Made by a program: the position numbers and the translations under genes
Shown here: positions 1 to 6,293 of the stretch, piece by piece
Layout: each line of letters opens with the position of its first letter
Position numbering within the stretch: position 1 is the first letter of the stretch
The notes under the pieces: model-generated
The model's database searches: none
Seen by the model: the letters and a program-made list of their open reading frames with translations, nothing else
Told to the model about the DNA's origin: nothing
DNA from: Desulfobulbus sp.
GTDB taxonomy: Bacteria > Pseudomonadota > Gammaproteobacteria > Burkholderiales > Rhodocyclaceae
Direction of reading: 5' to 3'
Length of the DNA stretch: 6,293 nt
Assembly (NCBI GenBank): GCA_009782025.1
Contig: WQUQ01000088.1
Location: 1-6,293 of the forward strand

Positions 1-98
1 TTAGACTCACTAGTTTAGACTCACTAGTTTAGACTCACTAGTTTAGACTCACTAGTTTAGACTCACTAGTTTAGACTCACTAGTTTAGACTCACTAGT
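1..98. repeat. Tandem array: seven perfect copies of a 14-bp unit
   Basis: The unit TTAGACTCACTAGT is repeated head to tail seven times with no mismatch (1-14, 15-28, 29-42, 43-56, 57-70, 71-84, 85-98). The array begins exactly at the window edge, so it probably continues to the left and its true copy number is unknown. Each unit is 36% G+C and ends in the palindrome ACTAGT, so successive copies could pair as 6-bp stems with an 8-nt loop. The period is not a multiple of three and each unit contains TAG, so no plus-strand frame stays open and the array is not coding. Perfect identity suggests recent expansion by slippage or recombination, or selection on a protein-binding site. Function unknown. 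Confidence 0.97.
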
Positions 99-125
99 TT
101 TGACGGTATTTTTGACGGTATTTTT
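98..125. repeat. Two copies of a 12-bp unit next to the 14-bp array
   Basis: The unit TTTTGACGGTAT occurs at 98-109 and again at 110-121, followed by TTTT that could begin a third, lost copy. It is unrelated in sequence to the 14-bp unit and abuts it, sharing the final T of the array. Two different short direct repeats side by side in AT-rich DNA resemble clustered protein-binding sites, such as integrase arm sites or iterons, but they could equally be slippage products. No function can be assigned from the sequence alone. Confidence 0.85.
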
Positions 126-211
126 CTGCTTGTAAATATGAAGTTAAGTATTCACAAAGTGTTCAATAGGAAGTTTCCAGTACAGGTTTTAACCTAAGCC
201 CTTGATTTCAT
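126..211. other. AT-rich gene-free flank downstream of tRNA-Val
   Basis: This stretch lies directly after the tRNA 3' CCA in the direction of transcription. It contains no credible ORF or RNA gene. Only weak inverted repeats are visible: AGGTT/AACCT with a 2-nt centre at 184-195, and GGAA/TTCC at 169-178. Neither is followed by a T-run on the minus strand, so I see no intrinsic terminator for the hupB-tRNA transcript. Its base composition is far below that of the genes to the right. The minus-strand sequence just past CCA reads ATGAAATCAAGGGCTTAG (194-211); this is where a tRNA-targeted integration junction would be sought. Confidence 0.6.
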
Positions 212-287
212 TGGTGGGTGCTGACGGGGTCGAACCGCCGACATTCGCCTTGTAAGGGCGACGCTCTACCAACTGAGCTAAGCACCC
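212..287 (-). tRNA. tRNA-Val, anticodon UAC, with encoded CCA
   Basis: This is a complete 76-nt tRNA read on the minus strand from 287 to 212. The acceptor stem pairs GGGTGC (282-287) with GCACCC (216-221); the discriminator A is at 215 and the 3' CCA is encoded at 212-214. The D arm (AGCTCAGTTGGTAGAGC), the anticodon loop CTTACAA (250-256) and the T arm with GTTCGAC are all standard. The anticodon UAC, at 252-254, should read GUA and GUG and, with a modified wobble U, other valine codons. The sequence closely resembles E. coli tRNA-Val(UAC). It starts 7 bp after the hupB stop with no room for its own promoter, so it is probably cut from a hupB transcript or served by a promoter inside hupB. 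Confidence 0.97.
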
Positions 288-294
288 GCGGCGA

Positions 295-567
295 TCAGTT
301 GATGGCGTCTTTCAGGGTTTTGCCGGCGCGGAATTTCGGCGACTTGGCGGCCTTGATTTGCAGCGTTTTGCCGGTGCGCGGGTTGCGGCCGGTGCGGGCG
401 GCGCGTTCGCCGACGTAGAAGGTGCCGAAGCCGACCAGGTTGACCGTGTCGCCGTTCTTCAGCGCGGTCTTGACGGCGGCGACGGTGGCATCGAGCGCGC
501 GGCCGGCGGCGGCCTTGGAGATTTCAGCGGCGGAGGCGATCTGGTCGATCAGTTCAGTCTTGTTCAT
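295..567 (-). CDS. hupB: DNA-binding protein HU-beta
   Basis: The gene encodes a 90-residue small basic nucleoid protein, the usual length for HU. HU dimers bend and compact DNA without strong sequence preference. The N-terminal helical dimerisation part (about 1-45) is followed by the beta-arm region. The family signature begins at Gly46-Phe47 and runs through Arg61-Asn62-Pro63, where Pro63 is the residue that intercalates into DNA. The C-terminus is rich in Lys and Arg. The ATG start at 565-567 has a strong Shine-Dalgarno AAGGGG (574-579) 6 nt upstream, and the stop is TGA. It lies downstream of lon, as in E. coli, and has its own sigma-70 promoter. IHF subunits share this fold, but the sequence and the lon-linked position favour HU-beta. 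E. coli HU-beta is a known Lon substrate. Confidence 0.97.
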   Translation of the reverse strand: MNKTELIDQIASAAEISKAAAGRALDATVAAVKTALKNGDTVNLVGFGTFYVGERAARTGRNPRTGKTLQIKAAKSPKFRAGKTLKDAIN

Positions 568-620
568 GGCGAACCCCTTGCGTGAATGAATTGAAAAGTA
601 AAAAATTTGGCGGAAGCGAG

Positions 621-650
621 TTTATATCTCTCCCGAAATCCTTGTGTCAA
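621..650 (-). promoter_or_regulatory. Predicted sigma-70 promoter of hupB
   Basis: On the minus strand a perfect -35 box TTGACA (645-650) is followed after 18 bp by TATAAA (621-626), five of six matches to the -10 consensus. Shifting by one base gives ATATAA with a 17-bp spacer. The predicted transcription start is near 612-615, giving a leader of about 46 nt that is rich in T and A and ends in the strong Shine-Dalgarno. This is the best core promoter in the window and suits the high expression expected of HU. The prediction rests on sequence only. Confidence 0.85.
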
Positions 651-678
651 GCGGATTTTCGCCGGATGAAGCGGATTT
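649..678 (-). repeat. 10-bp direct repeat upstream of the hupB -35 box
   Basis: AAATCCGCTT (minus strand) occurs at 669-678 and again at 649-658, 20 bp apart, or about two helical turns. The second copy overlaps the -35 box by two bases. The first copy also lies within an inverted repeat, ATGAA-N6-TTCAT at 666-681. Same-face spacing next to a promoter fits a pair of binding sites for a regulator, but no known regulator is recognised and chance cannot be excluded. Confidence 0.5.
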
Positions 679-730
679 CATGGGGTGTACTCCGAGGGCG
701 CGAGGCAAATGTCATTGTTCTGTTTTCGCA

Positions 731-3145
<2,415 letters not shown>

Positions 3146-3152
3146 CACGAAG

Positions 3153-3157
3153 CCTTT
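3153..3157 (-). promoter_or_regulatory. Ribosome binding site deciding the lon start
   Basis: AAAGG on the minus strand lies 7 nt before the ATG at 3143-3145 and 4 nt before the in-frame GTG at 3146-3148. The spacing supports ATG initiation. Confidence 0.7.
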
Positions 3158-3170
3158 GCAATGGGTTTGA

Positions 3171-3186
3171 CCCCCTTAGTTGGGGG
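3171..3186 (-). other. Short GC hairpin in the clpX-lon gap
   Basis: The minus strand reads CCCCC, a 6-nt loop AACTAA, then GGGGG, forming a perfect 5-bp GC stem. No T-run follows, so it is not a classic intrinsic terminator. It overlaps the predicted sigma-32 -10 element of lon, so it would form only in RNA reading through from clpX and not in RNA started at the lon promoter. It might stabilise the clpX mRNA end or slow polymerase between the genes; this is inference. Confidence 0.5.
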
Positions 3187-3205
3187 CGGAAAGACGCAAT
3201 TCAAG
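3177..3205 (-). promoter_or_regulatory. Predicted sigma-32 (RpoH) heat-shock promoter of lon
   Basis: On the minus strand CTTGAA (3200-3205) is followed after 14 bp by CCCCAACTA (3177-3185). The heat-shock consensus is roughly CTTGAAA, 11-16 bp, then CCCCATnTA, so the -10 matches eight of nine positions and the -35 six of seven. Transcription would start near 3170, leaving a leader of about 25 nt that contains the lon Shine-Dalgarno. E. coli lon is a known RpoH target, which supports the call. It lies just downstream of the clpX stop codon, so lon can be induced apart from clpPX. Confidence 0.75.
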
Positions 3206-3211
3206 CCCGCC

Positions 3212-4474
<1,263 letters not shown>

Positions 4475-4481
4475 CTGGATT

Positions 4482-4485
4482 CTCC
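4482..4485 (-). promoter_or_regulatory. Ribosome binding site deciding the clpX start
   Basis: GGAG on the minus strand, 7 nt before the ATG at 4472-4474, fixes the clpX start. It argues against the open frame upstream, which runs back into clpP, being translated. Confidence 0.75.
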
Positions 4486-4497
4486 ATTGAGTCGCCC

Positions 4498-4589
4498 CGG
4501 CATGAATGCCGCGGCTCCTCGCCACAAATTCGGGGTGCCTTCGGCACCGGGGTTGCATTTGGCTCGCTCGGCCCCGCCATACATGGCGG
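4498..4589 (-). other. Three-hairpin cluster between clpP and clpX
   Basis: The 137-bp clpP-clpX gap holds three inverted repeats at nearly even spacing (centres about 40 and 37 bp apart). In transcription order they are CCGCCAT/ATGGCGG with a 2-nt centre (4574-4589), GGTGCC-GAA-GGCACC (4534-4548), and CGGCAT-TC-ATGCCG (4498-4511). The first can be extended by two more pairs past one mismatch (4571-4592). None is followed by a T-run, so they are not classic terminators. Such clusters resemble REP-like intergenic elements, or mRNA-stabilising structures that set different levels for two genes of one operon. Which applies cannot be told from one copy. Confidence 0.7.
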
Positions 4590-4611
4590 CGCTTCTCGCT
4601 TGCCCCCGTGG

Positions 4612-5241
4612 TCAGGCCGCGGCGCGGCGGGTCAGCACCTTGTCGATCAGGCCGTATTCTGCCGCCTCGGCGGCGGAAAGGAAATTGTCGCGGTCGGTGT
4701 CCTTCTCGATGCGCTCCAGCGGCTGGCCGCTGTGTTCGGCCATCAGGCGGTTCAAGCGGTCGCGGATGGAGAGAATCTCTTTGGCATGAATGGCGATGTC
4801 CGAGGCCTGGCCCTGAAAGCCGCCCAGCGGCTGGTGGATCATCACGCGCGAATTGGGCAGGGCGAAACGCTTGCCCCTGGCGCCGGCATTGAGCAGAAAG
4901 GCGCCCATCGAGGCGGCCTGGCCGATGCACAGCGTCGACACATCCGGCTTGATGAACTGCATGGTGTCATAGATCGACAGGCCCGCCGTCACCGCGCCGC
5001 CCGGCGAGTTGATGTAGAAGTGGATGTCCTTGTCCGGGTTTTCCGCCTCCAGGAACAGCATCTGGGCGACGACCAGATTGGCGCTGGCATCGTTGACCGG
5101 GCCGATGAGAAAGATCACCCGCTCCTTGAGCAGACGCGAATAAATGTCATACGCGCGTTCGCCGCGGCCGCTCTGCTCCACCACCATCGGCACCAGACCG
5201 AGCGCCTGCGGTTCGAGGTGGCTTGCGTTGTCGAATTCCAT
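4612..5241 (-). CDS. clpP: ATP-dependent Clp protease proteolytic subunit ClpP
   Basis: ClpP forms a double-heptamer barrel that degrades proteins fed by ClpX or ClpA. The 209-residue product is full length (E. coli 207). The catalytic triad is intact: Ser111 in GQAASMG, His136 in MIHQPLGG and Asp185 in DTDRDNF. The first 14 or so residues match the region of the self-cleaved propeptide in E. coli, with mature protein expected to begin just before LVPMV. The ATG at 5239-5241 is preceded by GAGGG (5246-5250) 4 nt upstream; the stop is TGA. It lies 37 bp after tig with no visible promoter in the gap, so it is probably co-transcribed with tig. Its partner clpX follows. Confidence 0.98.
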   Translation of the reverse strand: MEFDNASHLEPQALGLVPMVVEQSGRGERAYDIYSRLLKERVIFLIGPVNDASANLVVAQMLFLEAENPDKDIHFYINSPGGAVTAGLSIYDTMQFIKPDVSTLCIGQAASMGAFLLNAGARGKRFALPNSRVMIHQPLGGFQGQASDIAIHAKEILSIRDRLNRLMAEHSGQPLERIEKDTDRDNFLSAAEAAEYGLIDKVLTRRAAA

Positions 5242-5278
5242 GTTGCCCTCGATTTCGTTACTTTTCGCTGCCGCCAGC

Positions 5279-6293
5279 TTACTGCTTCTGGCCCATCAGT
5301 TCATCAAAAACGGCCGCCTTGTCGGTCACCCTGGCCTTGCCCAGCACCCAGGCGACAACGTTGTTCTCGATGGCCAGGCCCTCGATTTCCTGCAAGCGTT
5401 GCGGCTGGGCGTAGTACCAGCGGATCACTTCTTCCGGCTGCTCATAGCTTGCCGCCCTTTCCTCGACCAGGGCGCGGATCTGCTCCGGCGTTGCCTGGAG
5501 CTTCTCGGTCTTGACCACCTCGGCCAGGATCAGGCCCAGGGTGACGCGGCGCCTGGCCTGATCGGCGAACCATTCCGGCTGGATCGGGAAATCCCTGGTT
5601 TTCATGCCGCGCTGTTCCATATCCTGCCGGGCGTTCTGCATCAGGCGCTGGATTTCCATGTCGATCAGCGCCATGGGCACCGTGATCGGATTGGCCTTGA
5701 GCAAGGCGTCCATGATCTGATCCTTGATTTTGCCCTCGATGCGGCGCTTGACCTCGCGCTTCAGATTGGCGGCGATTTCTTCCTTCATCTTGGCCACGTC
5801 GCCGTCGGCCACGCCCATGCCCCTGGCGAATTCGGCGTCGACCGCCGGCAGTTGCGGCGCCTGTACCTGCTTGACGGTGATCTCGAACTGCACCGTCTGC
5901 CCGGCCAGGTCCTTGGCGTGATAGTCAGCCGGGAAGGTCATGGCGAACGTCTTGGTCTCGCCGGCCTTGCTGCCTTCGACGGCCTTCTCGAAATCGGGCA
6001 GCATCATGCCCTGACCAAGCACGAACGGATAATCGCTGGCCTGACCGCCCTGGAACGGCACGCCGTCCTTCTTGCCGAGAAAGTCGATGACGACGCGATC
6101 TTCCCTGGCGGCGGCGCGGTCGGCGTCGGCGTAGGTGACGCGCTGTTTACGCAGGATGTTCAGGGTCTTATCCACTTCGGCGGCACCGATCTTGAGGGTC
6201 GGGCGCTCGATCTCGGCAGCCGACAGATCGCCCGGAACGAATTCGGGATAAACCTCGAAAATGGCGGAAAACTCCAGGTGGGTGGCGCTTTCG
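5279..6293 (-). CDS. tig: Trigger factor, ribosome-associated chaperone (5' end outside window)
   Basis: Trigger factor binds the ribosome near the exit tunnel (protein L23) and shields nascent chains; it also has peptidyl-prolyl isomerase activity. The frame is open from the stop TAA (5279-5281) to the window edge, giving 338 visible codons. Compared with E. coli (432 residues), roughly 95 N-terminal residues are missing, including the ribosome-docking signature. Visible parts are the end of the N-terminal domain ([16 protein letters not shown]), the FKBP-like isomerase domain at about 5870-6100 (from DRVVIDF through FPADYH), and the helical C-terminal chaperone arms (about 5282-5860, ending NELMGQKQ). 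An in-frame GTG at 6173-6175 is internal and is not the start, since conserved sequence continues upstream of it. It is the first gene of the tig-clpP-clpX-lon order seen here. Confidence 0.96.
   Translation of the reverse strand, partial: ESATHLEFSAIFEVYPEFVPGDLSAAEIERPTLKIGAAEVDKTLNILRKQRVTYADADRAAAREDRVVIDFLGKKDGVPFQGGQASDYPFVLGQGMMLPDFEKAVEGSKAGETKTFAMTFPADYHAKDLAGQTVQFEITVKQVQAPQLPAVDAEFARGMGVADGDVAKMKEEIAANLKREVKRRIEGKIKDQIMDALLKANPITVPMALIDMEIQRLMQNARQDMEQRGMKTRDFPIQPEWFADQARRRVTLGLILAEVVKTEKLQATPEQIRALVEERAASYEQPEEVIRWYYAQPQRLQEIEGLAIENNVVAWVLGKARVTDKAAVFDELMGQKQ

Noticed and set aside
1..125. CRISPR array
   Set aside because: The repeats are 14 and 12 bp, directly adjacent with no unique spacers, and no cas gene is present.
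112..140. Plus-strand sigma-70 promoter from TTGACG
   Set aside because: TTGACG is a fair -35, but the only -10 candidate (TAAATA at 133-138) is weak and has a 15-bp spacer. No gene follows on the plus strand.
184..195. Terminator after tRNA-Val from AGGTT/AACCT
   Set aside because: The stem is only 4-5 bp with a tiny loop and no T-run follows on the minus strand.
682..730. Intrinsic terminator after lon
   Set aside because: I found no stable GC stem followed by T residues between the lon stop and the hupB promoter; the GC-rich bases here do not pair convincingly.
4475..4930. N-terminal extension of clpX to a 572-codon frame
   Set aside because: The extra 152 codons run through the hairpin cluster and into clpP in another frame. 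Known ClpX proteins start at the ATG at 4472-4474, which has a good Shine-Dalgarno.
6173..6175. GTG as the start of trigger factor
   Set aside because: Conserved trigger factor sequence continues in frame upstream to the window edge, so this codon is internal.

Overview
The window is chromosomal DNA from a high-GC proteobacterium, most likely a betaproteobacterium. The gene order tig-clpP-clpX-lon-hupB-tRNA-Val and the protein sequences fit that class. A member of the Rhodocyclales is my best guess, but that is inference and cannot be settled from this window. All five protein genes and the tRNA lie on the minus strand, so transcription runs from high to low coordinates.

Right to left (transcription order): 5279-6293 is the trigger factor gene tig, cut by the window edge so that its N-terminal ribosome-docking part is missing. 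After 37 bp comes clpP (4612-5241), the ClpP serine peptidase. A 137-bp gap with three strong hairpins (4498-4589) leads to clpX (3212-4474), the unfoldase that feeds ClpP. A 66-bp gap carries a good match to a sigma-32 (heat-shock) promoter, followed by lon (731-3145), the second ATP-dependent protease. A 163-bp AT-rich gap holds a clear sigma-70 promoter, and then hupB (295-567), the HU nucleoid protein. A tRNA-Val(UAC) gene (212-287) starts only 7 bp after the hupB stop codon.

Together these form the conserved protein quality-control module: a ribosome-associated chaperone (trigger factor), an unfoldase-protease pair (ClpXP) and Lon. HU travels with the module in many proteobacteria and is a Lon substrate in E. 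coli. Every catalytic residue I looked for is present, and nothing suggests decay of any of the genes.

The unusual part is the left edge. Positions 1-211 drop to 34% G+C (72 of 211 bases counted) and contain no gene. They hold seven perfect head-to-tail copies of a 14-bp unit running off the window edge (1-98), then two copies of a different 12-bp unit (98-121). Because this sits directly beyond the 3' end of a tRNA gene, the working hypothesis is the end of an integrated element or another recombination hotspot. The deciding sequence lies outside the window. Otherwise the region is ordinary core genome, and I see no new multi-gene system in it.
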